Both the position numbers and the translations under genes were made by a program. A stretch of DNA of 64,000 bases from Campylobacter pinnipediorum subsp. caledonicus (GTDB lineage: Bacteria; Campylobacterota; Campylobacteria; Campylobacterales; Campylobacteraceae), in contig NZ_CP017258.1 of NCBI RefSeq assembly GCF_002022005.1, forward strand, positions 310,001-374,000, in the 5' to 3' direction. Of the stretch, positions 13,568-19,993 are shown piece after piece. Positions within the stretch are counted from its first letter, which is position 1, and each line of letters begins with the position of its first letter. The notes under the pieces are model-generated. The model had not been told where the DNA came from. It made no database searches and worked only from the letters and a program-made list of their open reading frames with translations.

Positions 13568-13723
13568 ATGGCAGATGAGAAAGAAACACCAACGGGAAGC
13601 TATAATTTACAAATAAAAATCCCATATGAGTTAAAAGAAAAATTAGAAGCTTTGGCACAAGAAGCAGGAGTAAGCTTAAACCAATACATAATGTTTATGC
13701 TAATAAGAGAAACAAAAAAATAG
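13568..13723 (+). CDS. HicB/Arc-like RHH protein (51 aa)
   Basis: 51 residues: MADEKETPTGSYNLQIKIPY, ELKEKLEALAQEAGVSLNQY, IMFMLIRETKK. This is a ribbon-helix-helix domain of the Arc/HicB C-terminal type (SxNQYI). No HicA toxin is next to it. It carries the MADE start cassette and is followed by a palindrome. May be an orphan antitoxin or phage regulator. Confidence 0.7.
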   Translation: MADEKETPTGSYNLQIKIPYELKEKLEALAQEAGVSLNQYIMFMLIRETKK

Positions 13724-13728
13724 GCGGT

Positions 13729-13743
13729 CGGATTTTAAATCCG
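13729..13743. repeat. Hairpin palindrome, copy 2
   Basis: cggattttaaatccg, also preceded by ggt, six bases after the stop of the RHH gene. Same arms as copy 1 with A/T changes in the centre only. Confidence 0.6.
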
Positions 13744-13796
13744 AGTGCTTTATTGCTAACTCAATGCAAAAAGATTAAAAAAATAATAATAAAGTA

Positions 13797-13825
13797 TTGA
13801 CAAATAAATTATAATTCAATATAAT
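13797..13825 (+). promoter_or_regulatory. Perfect sigma-70 promoter for the Rha gene
   Basis: TTGACA, 17 bases, TATAAT. Such a full consensus is rare in Campylobacter, where -35 boxes are normally weak. It suggests strong expression of the Rha-type gene and the RecT/SSB genes behind it, unless repressed. Confidence 0.8.
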
Positions 13826-13857
13826 TTCAATAATAAATCATTGGAAAGGTATTGATT

Positions 13858-14592
13858 ATGAATAATTTAGTCATAAATCATAATGGCACACTAGCCACAA
13901 CACAAAGTAAAGTTTCAGTTCTAACTGACAATAGCGAACAATCAGTCCAAAGACTTATAAGAGAGTATAAAACCGATTTAGAAGAATTTGGAGTTTTGGA
14001 AGCATATAAAGAAGAAGTTCAAGCAGGGCTGGGCTATACTTATAAGAAAATATACTACCTAAACGAACAACAAGCAACACTATTACTTACTTATATGAAA
14101 AATACAAAGAAAGTAAGAGAAGCTAAAAAAATACTTGTTAAAGCTTTTTACGAGTTAAAAGCCGAAAACCAAAAACTAAAATTTGATAAATACATAAACG
14201 AAATTTCATCATTAAACGCAGTATTGATAGACAAAGCAAAAAGACATCAAAGAGTGGTAAATGCTTATAAATCAAACCTATCACAACGCAAAAATGAGAT
14301 AACTATACTAAAAAATGAGATAGCAAAAGCAAAGGCAGTTAATGATAATAGTTACAAGGCACTTTATCATAATGCAAGGCTAGAACGTGATTGTTATATA
14401 AATGCAAACGAAAGATTAAAGGCTATGTTTGCTGATAAAGAAAAAAGAGTTTTTGAGATATTGCAAAACATTTTAAAGCAAGTGGATAAGACTTATGGCG
14501 ATATAGGAGCGTTAGTATCTTATGTTTGGGAAGATAACGATTATTTTATAAATCAAAGGAGATTAAATGGAGCAAAATCAAACAGGGTTTGA
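13858..14592 (+). CDS. Rha-family phage regulatory protein 1
   Basis: 244 residues from ATG 13858 (ggaaagg upstream). N-terminal 100 residues have the pattern of Rha-type domains: SVQRLIREYKTDLEEFGVLE, then KKIYYLNEQQATLLLTYMKN and KKILVKAFYELKAENQ. The C-terminal half is a long coiled coil ending in GDIGALVSYVWEDNDYF. That C-terminal half resembles the C-terminus of the protein at 18963, although the N-termini differ. Rha proteins affect host-dependent phage growth; DNA binding is assumed. Confidence 0.72.
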   Translation: MNNLVINHNGTLATTQSKVSVLTDNSEQSVQRLIREYKTDLEEFGVLEAYKEEVQAGLGYTYKKIYYLNEQQATLLLTYMKNTKKVREAKKILVKAFYELKAENQKLKFDKYINEISSLNAVLIDKAKRHQRVVNAYKSNLSQRKNEITILKNEIAKAKAVNDNSYKALYHNARLERDCYINANERLKAMFADKEKRVFEILQNILKQVDKTYGDIGALVSYVWEDNDYFINQRRLNGAKSNRV

Positions 14593-14707
14593 TGAGCTAA
14601 AATTAAAATTAGCAACAGCATTAGCAACAGCAGAGGCGGAGATTAAGTTGTTAAATAGTGCAGTTGATGAACTAATTGCTGAAAATTACAAACTAAAAAA
14701 CAATTAA
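14567..14707 (+). CDS. Short coiled-coil protein (46 aa)
   Basis: 46 residues, MEQNQTGFDELKLKLATALA then TAEAEIKLLNSAVDELIAEN. Continuous heptads, probably a dimeric coiled coil. Good ribosome binding site (aaaggag); overlaps the end of the Rha gene by 26 bases. Might bind the coiled coil of its neighbour; unknown. Confidence 0.5.
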   Translation: MEQNQTGFDELKLKLATALATAEAEIKLLNSAVDELIAENYKLKNN

Positions 14708-14717
14708 AGGAGCTAAG

Positions 14718-15545
14718 ATGTCAAATGAAGCAATGCAGCAAAACACAACTTTGGCAAAAAATGAGTGGTTATCAAGAGAAGAAAAAGAGATAATTAAAAA
14801 ACAATTTTTCCCACAAAATGCAACCACCAGCGATATGATATATTGCATGAATGTTGCAAAAACTTTTAAGTTAAATCCTATCTTAAAACAAATCTTCTTC
14901 ATAGAAAGAAAATCCCAAATAAATGGTCAATGGGTTAGCAAAGTAGAACCGTTAGCAGGTCGCGATAGCTTTTTAACTTTAGCACATAGGAGTGGTAAGT
15001 TTGCAGGTATTGAAAGCCATACAGAAATCAAAAAAGCACCTATGCTTGTAAATGGAGAATGGCAGGAAGTGCCAGAGCTTGTAGCAACAGCTTGCGTTTA
15101 TAGAACAGACACACAAAAGCCATTCGTTTGCGAAGTTAGTTTTAACGAGTACGCACAATTTACAAACAAAGGAGACCTTACTAGTTTTTGGAGAACAAAA
15201 CCAGCCACAATGCTTAAGAAAGTGGCAGAAAGTCAAGCTTTAAGAAAAGCATTTGATATATCGGGGCTTTATAGTTTAGATGAAGTTGGCGAAAATGAAA
15301 CAACACAACCAAAACAACAGCAAAAGCAGAACCTTAACGATGTTGTAACTCAAAAAGAAAAAGATGATTTAAACACCATAGTGGCACAAGAGATATACCC
15401 ACACGATGAGTTAGAACAAGAGCTTATTAAAAGAGGTGTCAGCTCTGATAGGGCGGAGGATATTGTTTCAAGATTTGACATAAATCAAGTAAAAGAGCTA
15501 CTTGACAGCCCATCAGCCATTGATGAGATTTTAAGGAGTGCTTAA
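14718..15545 (+). CDS. bet: RecT/Bet-type single-strand annealing protein
   Basis: 275 residues. The core (MIYCMNVAKTFKLNPILKQI, then WVSKVEPLAGRDSFLTLAHR, TSFWRTKPATMLKKVAESQA, LRKAFDISGLYSLDEVG) matches the phage recombination protein Bet/RecT superfamily. It anneals complementary single strands, working with the exonuclease at 9891. The C-terminus from about 195 is a Gln-rich linker and a helical tail probably contacting SSB or the exonuclease. Ribosome binding site aaaggag. It overlaps the following gene by one base. Confidence 0.88.
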   Translation: MSNEAMQQNTTLAKNEWLSREEKEIIKKQFFPQNATTSDMIYCMNVAKTFKLNPILKQIFFIERKSQINGQWVSKVEPLAGRDSFLTLAHRSGKFAGIESHTEIKKAPMLVNGEWQEVPELVATACVYRTDTQKPFVCEVSFNEYAQFTNKGDLTSFWRTKPATMLKKVAESQALRKAFDISGLYSLDEVGENETTQPKQQQKQNLNDVVTQKEKDDLNTIVAQEIYPHDELEQELIKRGVSSDRAEDIVSRFDINQVKELLDSPSAIDEILRSA

Positions 15546-15796
15546 TGCAAGTAAATGAAATTTTAAAACAACGAGAGCAAACTCACGGGAAGTTTGAAGA
15601 CTATGCGACATTAAATATATTTTTACTTGAAGGTTTTAACGAGTTTTCCGTGAGAAGATTAAGTATGTCGCAAAGGTCAGCCCTTATGATGATTTTTAGC
15701 AAGATAGCAAGGATTGGTGTTGGCAACCCAAACGAAGCTGACCATTGGAGAGATATAGCAGGTTATGCGACCTTAGTCGCTGATACGCTTGAGTAA
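15545..15796 (+). CDS. DUF6378-like phage protein
   Basis: 83 residues: ILKQREQTHGKFEDYATLNI at the start and IARIGVGNPNEADHWRDIAG near the end, a motif pair widespread in small phage proteins of the DUF6378 type and reminiscent of MazG-like helical bundles (REKTHG, DHWxDIAGY). Could be a nucleotide-pool enzyme; the family's role is not established. TAATG coupling to bet. Confidence 0.6.
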   Translation: MQVNEILKQREQTHGKFEDYATLNIFLLEGFNEFSVRRLSMSQRSALMMIFSKIARIGVGNPNEADHWRDIAGYATLVADTLE

Positions 15797-15807
15797 AGAG
15801 CGTTAAG

Positions 15808-16026
15808 ATGACAAAAGAACAGGTGCAAAAAAATAAAAATAAGATTTTAAAGATTATTTCAAATCTTGAAAATGCATTTAGCGAGTTTGAGGACTTGGAT
15901 TTTGATTGTAGCGAAAGAACCATAGAAGAATTGGTTTTACAATCAATGAAAGGTGAAGCAAACGATTTAATTAAGATTGTAGATAATCTTTTAGTTTATT
16001 ATGAAGAAAAGGACAAAAATGTTTAA
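15808..16026 (+). CDS. Small acidic hypothetical protein
   Basis: 72 residues, MTKEQVQKNKNKILKIISNL ... AFSEFEDLDFDCSERTIEEL. Helical and acidic. Its last codons overlap the SSB start by 8 bases, so it is co-translated with recombination genes. No family recognised. Confidence 0.55.
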   Translation: MTKEQVQKNKNKILKIISNLENAFSEFEDLDFDCSERTIEELVLQSMKGEANDLIKIVDNLLVYYEEKDKNV

Positions 16027-16534
16027 CAAAATAGTATTATTAGGACATTTAACAAAAGACATAGAGTTAAGATACACAACAACAGGCACAGCGATAGGAA
16101 TTTCATCTATAGCAGTAACAAGGAAATTTATAACAAATGGCGAAAAGAGAGAAGAAACTTGCTTTATTGATGTAGTATTTTTTAACAAACTGGCAGAAAC
16201 TGCAAATCAATACTTAGCAAAAGGCTCAAAGCTTTTAATTGAAGGTAGGCTAAAACAGGACATTTGGCAAGACCAGCAAGGAAATAACAAGAGCAAACAT
16301 AGCGTCATAGTTGAAAATATGGAGATGTTAGGCGATGCAAATAACAATAATAACAACACTTATAACACTAATGGTAGTTATAATCCTACTGCCAAAAATA
16401 GCAACCAAAGCTATCAAGCAAACACTTATCAGAGACAATCACAACAGCCACAAACACAGGTGCAACCAAAGCCACAGCAACAAGTAACTTCAGATGATGA
16501 TATATTGGTTGATGGCACAGGCATACCGTTTTGA
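16019..16534 (+). CDS. ssb: Single-stranded DNA-binding protein
   Basis: 171 residues from MFNKIVLLGHLTKDIELRYT. Residues 1-105 are the OB fold (GTAIGISSIAVTRKFI, TCFIDVVFFNKLAETANQYL, AKGSKLLIEGRLKQDIWQDQ). An Asn/Gln-rich linker follows, then the acidic tip DDDILVDGTGIPF, which is the interaction tail of bacterial SSBs. It protects phage single strands during replication and recombination. Phage-borne copy, as the host would carry its own. Confidence 0.93.
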   Translation: MFNKIVLLGHLTKDIELRYTTTGTAIGISSIAVTRKFITNGEKREETCFIDVVFFNKLAETANQYLAKGSKLLIEGRLKQDIWQDQQGNNKSKHSVIVENMEMLGDANNNNNNTYNTNGSYNPTAKNSNQSYQANTYQRQSQQPQTQVQPKPQQQVTSDDDILVDGTGIPF

Positions 16535-16647
16535 TTGAAAAGGGATTTAGGGTCGCTTTAACTATAAAAGCAATTATGGCAAAAATAAATAAACTTTTAA
16601 TATCTTTTTAAATACAATTTGCTTTTATTATAGACTAAAGGCAAAAT

Positions 16648-17064
16648 ATGGATTTTAGCGATAAATTAGACAAGTGGAACGAGCTAAAAAAAGCTATTGA
16701 CCGCAATAAAAATAATCCTATTTCAGAAGGTAAAGTATATTGGGTAAGTATAGGGCAAAACATAGGGTGCGAAACATACGGCAAAAAAGATAATTTTATA
16801 AGACCCGTTTTAGTAATTAAAAAAGTTTATATTCCAAACTACCTAAATGCTTTTATCGGCATACCTTTAAGCTCAAAAACAACCAATAAAACAGGCTATT
16901 TGTATCATAAATTCATAGATAAAAAAGGTAACAAACAAGTAGCATTATTGTCCCAAATAAGACTTTTTGACACAAAAAGAGTAACACATTATGCTAAAAT
17001 AAATATAACCAAAAAAGACTTTGAAGATATAAAAAGCAAGATAGTTGATAAGTTGATAAATTAG
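16648..17064 (+). CDS. MazF/PemK-family toxin
   Basis: 138 residues. Core: GKVYWVSIGQNIGCETYGKK, FIRPVLVIKKV, IPLSSKTTNKTGYLYHKF and VALLSQIRLFDTKR, the PemK/MazF endoribonuclease pattern with RPVLVI(K) and LSQIRxFDxKR. Such enzymes cleave mRNA at short sequences. No antitoxin gene precedes or follows it; upstream is 110 bases without a gene, downstream is a hairpin-rich stretch. A distant antitoxin, or an RNA one, would be needed. Confidence 0.83.
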   Translation: MDFSDKLDKWNELKKAIDRNKNNPISEGKVYWVSIGQNIGCETYGKKDNFIRPVLVIKKVYIPNYLNAFIGIPLSSKTTNKTGYLYHKFIDKKGNKQVALLSQIRLFDTKRVTHYAKINITKKDFEDIKSKIVDKLIN

Positions 17065-17124
17065 CCCGGCACTAAGACCGGGAACCCGAGCCTTGAAAAC
17101 AAGGGGGCAAATCCTTTTCTTGTT
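17065..17124 (+). other. Hairpin-rich stretch after the MazF-like gene
   Basis: CCCGG-cactaaga-CCGGG (17065-17082), CCTTG-aaaa-CAAGG (17091-17104), and the alternative AACAAG/CTTGTT (17098-17103 with 17119-17124) that would compete with the second hairpin. GC-rich compared with its surroundings. It starts one base after the toxin's stop. Could be a mRNA-stabilising tail or a small RNA; unknown. Confidence 0.4.
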
Positions 17125-17168
17125 AAAAAAAGTAATCTAAGTTTCTAAAAACTCACATTACTTTTTTT
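17125..17168. terminator. Strong bidirectional terminator
   Basis: A perfect 12-bp inverted repeat, aaaaaaagtaat / attacttttttt, with a 20-base loop. T-runs on both strands fit intrinsic termination both ways. It insulates the MazF gene from the RhuM unit. Confidence 0.65.
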
Positions 17169-17226
17169 GTAAGTGAAAGTATAACGAAGTTAGATTTAAA
17201 AATAGATAAAATATAAAGGAGAAGTA

Positions 17227-17298
17227 ATGGCAGATGAGAAAGAAGTGGATGTCCAATATATTGCAAAAGTAACACAGCTTATTTATCGATGTTTGTAA
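17227..17298 (+). CDS. Mini-gene (23 aa) with MADE start cassette
   Basis: MADEKEVDVQYIAKVTQLIY then RCL. Perfect ribosome binding site (aaaggag) but only 23 codons; ends ten bases before the RhuM start. It may be a truncated remnant of a MADE-type antitoxin, or a leader peptide coupling translation into rhuM. Confidence 0.4.
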   Translation: MADEKEVDVQYIAKVTQLIYRCL

Positions 17299-17308
17299 GG
17301 AGCAAATA

Positions 17309-18304
17309 GTGATAGATGTTACAAAACAAAACTTTATTATGTATTCAGTTGAAGATAAAGACATAAATATACAGATTTTAGCAGATAGTAAGAATGAAAC
17401 AATATGGCTAAATCAAAAACAAATAGCTGAGATTTTTGATACAGATAGGAGTGGAATTACTAAGCATATAACAAACATATATGAAAATCAAGAGCTGGAA
17501 GAAAAAAGCACTTGTGAGCTTTTTGCACAAGTGCGAAAAGATGGGACTTCAATTAATGTAAAACATTACAATCTTGATATGATTATAGCCATAGGGTATA
17601 GGGTAAATAGTAAAAAAGCTACTAAATTTCGCATATGGGCTACCAAAACATTAAAAGAGTATCTTACCAAAGGCTTTATCCTAGATAAAGAAAGGCTCAA
17701 ACAAGGAAATAATATTTTCAATAAAGACTATCTTGATGAACTTATAGAGCAAATAAGGGAGATAAGAGCTAGTGAAAAAATGTTTTATCAAAAGATACAA
17801 GCAGTATATGCACTAAGTATTGACTATGATAAAAGCTCAGAACTAGCAAAAAACTTTTTTGCATTTGCTCAAATGAAGCTAGAGTATGCTATAACTCATC
17901 AAACATCAGCAGAAATTATATCTCAAAGAGTAGACCACACAAAAGAACACTTAGGGCTTACATCCTGGAGCGGTAGTGAATACGGCAAAGAGCCTATAAA
18001 AAAAGATGTTTCAGTAGCTAAAAACTATCTAAAAGAAGATGAGATAAAAAACTTAAACCGCCTTACCACTATGCTACTTGATTATGTAGAAAATCAAGTA
18101 AAACAAGGTAAGGTTTTTACTATGAGTGATTGGGTTGTTAAACTTGATAGCTTTTTAGAATTCAACGGATATGATGTTTTAGATGATTTTGGAAAGATAA
18201 AAAGCCAAAAAGCCAAAGATAAAGCAGAACTTGAATATCAAAAATTTCAAGAGCTAAAACAAACACAATACATAGAAGAATTAGAAAACAAAACAAAGGA
18301 TTAA
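17309..18304 (+). CDS. rhuM: RhuM-family virulence/toxin-like protein
   Basis: 331 residues. NETIWLNQKQIAEIFDTDRS, GITKHITNIYENQELEEKST, the HYNLDMIIAIGYRVNSKKAT segment and FRIWATKTLKEYLTKGFILD are the signature of the RhuM family, first noted on a Salmonella pathogenicity island and frequent in mobile elements. The C-terminal part (about 160-300) resembles Fic/DOC-associated helical domains (KEHLGLTSWSGSEYGKEPIK). GTG start with aaggag seven bases upstream. Activity unknown; often grouped with toxin-antitoxin and defence genes. Confidence 0.83.
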   Translation: MIDVTKQNFIMYSVEDKDINIQILADSKNETIWLNQKQIAEIFDTDRSGITKHITNIYENQELEEKSTCELFAQVRKDGTSINVKHYNLDMIIAIGYRVNSKKATKFRIWATKTLKEYLTKGFILDKERLKQGNNIFNKDYLDELIEQIREIRASEKMFYQKIQAVYALSIDYDKSSELAKNFFAFAQMKLEYAITHQTSAEIISQRVDHTKEHLGLTSWSGSEYGKEPIKKDVSVAKNYLKEDEIKNLNRLTTMLLDYVENQVKQGKVFTMSDWVVKLDSFLEFNGYDVLDDFGKIKSQKAKDKAELEYQKFQELKQTQYIEELENKTKD

Positions 18305-18305
18305 A

Positions 18306-18536
18306 ATGGCAGATGAAAATTTAATAAAACAAACTTGCAAAGAACTTGGCTTAACTTATAAGCAACTTGGGGAGATGATAGGAATAAGCGAAGGTAGAGT
18401 TAAGCAACTTGCAATTACAGAAGTTGGGGAACAAGTAGAAAAATCGTGTAGTATGCTTATTAAGATTAAAGAATTAGAAGCTAAATTAAACGAACAAAAA
18501 GAACTACAAGCACTACTTAAAAAATTTATATCTTAA
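18306..18536 (+). CDS. XRE-like HTH protein (76 aa)
   Basis: 76 residues: MADENLIKQTCKELGLTYKQ, LGEMIGISEGRVKQLAITEV, then a coiled-coil tail (LIKIKELEAKLNEQKELQAL). Starts one base after rhuM ends, so translationally coupled, as an antitoxin or repressor would be. Its first residues match those of the HTH gene at 13305 (MADENIVKKVCKELNIT), which supports a common origin. Confidence 0.65.
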   Translation: MADENLIKQTCKELGLTYKQLGEMIGISEGRVKQLAITEVGEQVEKSCSMLIKIKELEAKLNEQKELQALLKKFIS

Positions 18537-18538
18537 CG

Positions 18539-18560
18539 GACTGCGGAAAAATTCGCAGTC
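18539..18560 (+). terminator. Hairpin after the RhuM unit
   Basis: GACTGCG-gaaaaatt-CGCAGTC, 7-bp stem three bases after the stop codon. Followed by attaaaaag, without a T-run. Confidence 0.5.
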
Positions 18561-18623
18561 ATTAAAAAGTATAAAATCATAACCAAAAAATACAAAAATA
18601 TTTATATTATATTACTTTTACTA

Positions 18624-18652
18624 TTGACAATAGTTATTATTTATGTTATAAT
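18624..18652 (+). promoter_or_regulatory. Perfect sigma-70 promoter of the mini-toxin candidate
   Basis: TTGACA, 17 bases, TATAAT. Start of transcription expected near 18659, directly at the 5' arm of the hairpin 18661-18683. Confidence 0.8.
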
Positions 18653-18660
18653 TCTCCCAT

Positions 18661-18841
18661 AAAAGTTATAAAACATAACTTTTAAATAAAGAAAGGAGAG
18701 TAAAACAATGTCGGCTAGTGAGATACTCGAGTTAATCACTGCTATAATTTGCTTGATAACTGCAATCATTCAAGCAAAAGGCAAGGGGTAGCTTAAAAGG
18801 GGCGAAAGCCCTGCCTTTTGTTATCGTTTTACTCATCCTTT
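18661..18841 (+). other. Folded toxin-like mRNA with masked ribosome binding site
   Basis: Three structures are visible. A 5' hairpin has 9-bp arms AAAAGTTAT/ATAACTTTT with a 5-base loop (18661-18683). The Shine-Dalgarno segment aaaggagagtaaaac (18692-18706) is complementary to gttttactcatccttt (18826-18841) over 15 bp with one bulged A. A terminator-like stem pairs CAAAAGGCA-GGG (18775-18787) with CCCTGCCTTTTG (18809-18820). An mRNA reaching 18841 could hide its ribosome binding site; one ending near 18820 could not. This is the layout of type I toxin mRNAs. The pairing is read directly from sequence; the switch is inferred. Confidence 0.65.
18708..18791 (+). CDS. Hydrophobic peptide, candidate type I toxin
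   Basis: 27 residues: MSASEILELITAIICLITAI then IQAKGKG. One short membrane helix (EILELITAIICLITAIIQA) and a basic tail, like membrane-acting type I toxins. Strong ribosome binding site (aaggag) with good spacing. It lies inside a folded transcript with its own consensus promoter and a convergent antisense promoter. It does not resemble the AapA peptides of Helicobacter/Campylobacter that I know. A phage holin-like role is the alternative. Confidence 0.65.
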   Translation: MSASEILELITAIICLITAIIQAKGKG

Positions 18842-18842
18842 G

Positions 18843-18852
18843 ATTATACCAT
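18843..18852 (-). promoter_or_regulatory. Antisense extended -10 promoter
   Basis: On the minus strand the sequence reads ATGGTATAAT: TGN plus a perfect TATAAT, the extended -10 form. Transcription would begin near 18836 and run back across the toxin candidate's 3' end, giving an antisense RNA. On the minus strand both inverted repeats at 18775-18820 and 18661-18683 end in T-runs and could stop it. Confidence 0.55.
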
Positions 18853-18864
18853 AAAGGGGCAAAA

Positions 18865-18966
18865 ATGATTATAAATATTTTGGTGCTTATTTTAGCAGTT
18901 AGTGTTTTAGTATTAAGTGTAAAAGTAAATAGATTAGAAAAAGATATTAAGGAGCTTAAGAAATGA
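18865..18966 (+). CDS. Small membrane protein (33 aa)
   Basis: 33 residues: MIINILVLILAVSVLVLSVK then VNRLEKDIKELKK. A membrane helix followed by a coiled-coil tail. Ribosome binding site aaagggg. The stop overlaps the following Rha start (ATGA). Function unknown. Confidence 0.55.
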   Translation: MIINILVLILAVSVLVLSVKVNRLEKDIKELKK

Positions 18967-19679
18967 GTTCTTTAATATCCATAAATAATATAAGTGTAGA
19001 TTTTAAAGTTGTTGGTAATGAGATATTTGCTAATTCTTTGCAAATTGCAGAAGTATTTGGGAAAAACCATAGAGATATTTTATCTACTATCAGAGCCTTA
19101 CCAAATGATGACTTTAGAGAACATAACTTTCAAAGTAGCTTTTACATAAATTCTCAAAACAAAAAGCAACCTTGCTACAACCTTACCCGCGATGGCTTTT
19201 CTTTACTTGTTATGGGCTTTACAGGTGAAAAGGCTTATAAATGGAAGATAGAGTTTATCAAAGCTTTTAATATGATGGAAGCTGAATTAAAAGCCATAAA
19301 GACAAAGCATTACATAAACGAAATATCAGCTTTAAAAGCCCATCAAATATTGCAAAGCAAAAGAGTTACAAATCAAATAAACGGCTATAAATCACAAATA
19401 GCACAGCATAACAAGCAAATAGCTATCTTAAAGGCTGATTTACAAAAGATAGACAACACAAAGGCTATTTTACAAAATGTTAAAGATGAGCGGGATTATT
19501 TTAGAAAAAAATACTATGAAGCTTACAAGGCATTAGGTAAAGATAAAGATATTGTCTTATCCTTACACAAGATACAAAAGCATTTAGAGCCAGTATATAC
19601 AGCACTTGGTGCAGTGATGGCATATGTAGATAGTAACAACACTTATTTTATGAAAAACAATGAGATATTTAAAACATAA
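18963..19679 (+). CDS. Rha-family phage regulatory protein 2
   Basis: 238 residues. Residues 10-110 are a canonical Rha domain: ANSLQIAEVFGKNHRDILST, then QPCYNLTRDGFSLLVMGFTG and EKAYKWKIEFIKAFNMME. The C-terminal half (KHYINEISALKAHQILQSKR ... YTALGAVMAYVDSNNTYF) is related to the C-terminus of the protein at 13858 (KYINEISSLNA..., GDIGALVSYV...NDYF). So two different N-terminal domains sit on one coiled-coil scaffold. Ribosome binding site aaggag. Confidence 0.85.
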   Translation: MSSLISINNISVDFKVVGNEIFANSLQIAEVFGKNHRDILSTIRALPNDDFREHNFQSSFYINSQNKKQPCYNLTRDGFSLLVMGFTGEKAYKWKIEFIKAFNMMEAELKAIKTKHYINEISALKAHQILQSKRVTNQINGYKSQIAQHNKQIAILKADLQKIDNTKAILQNVKDERDYFRKKYYEAYKALGKDKDIVLSLHKIQKHLEPVYTALGAVMAYVDSNNTYFMKNNEIFKT

Positions 19680-19689
19680 AAGGGACATT

Positions 19690-19776
19690 ATGAAATCATT
19701 TATAAATAAAATTTTAAAGATACTAAAAAGAAAAGGTGGCTATATAAAGAATATAGCCTATTTACACATTATATAA
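19690..19776 (+). CDS. Cationic mini-protein (28 aa), family member 3
   Basis: 28 residues: MKSFINKILKILKRKGGYIK then NIAYLHII. Compare the mini-gene at 8832: both have K-K-I-L near residue 5-9, KKG/RKGG, I-K-N-I, then an aromatic-hydrophobic end. Ribosome binding site aaaaggg. An amphipathic cationic helix that could act on membranes or RNA. Confidence 0.5.
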   Translation: MKSFINKILKILKRKGGYIKNIAYLHII

Positions 19777-19786
19777 AGGAGATAAA

Positions 19787-19993
19787 ATGCAAGATACTTA
19801 TATAACTGCAAAAATGGCTAAAGAAAAGTTGGGAGTAAGTGATTCTGGACTTTATAGACTAAGACAATCAGGCAAGATAAAAGCCAACAGAGTTAGCTAT
19901 AAGACCATATACTACTCTTTAAATAGTATTAATGCTTATCAGTCTATGAGCTTAAACTATCAAGATAATCACTCCACCACTGCATCAGCTTAG
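19787..19993 (+). CDS. AlpA/excisionase-like HTH protein
   Basis: 68 residues: YITAKMAKEKLGVSDSGLYR followed by LRQSGKIKANRVSYKTIYYS, a MerR/AlpA-type winged HTH as in excisionases. It faces the integrase gene and overlaps its 3' end by 50 bases, the usual place for a recombination directionality factor. Ribosome binding site aaaggag. It likely bends the attachment DNA to promote excision. Confidence 0.75.
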   Translation: MQDTYITAKMAKEKLGVSDSGLYRLRQSGKIKANRVSYKTIYYSLNSINAYQSMSLNYQDNHSTTASA

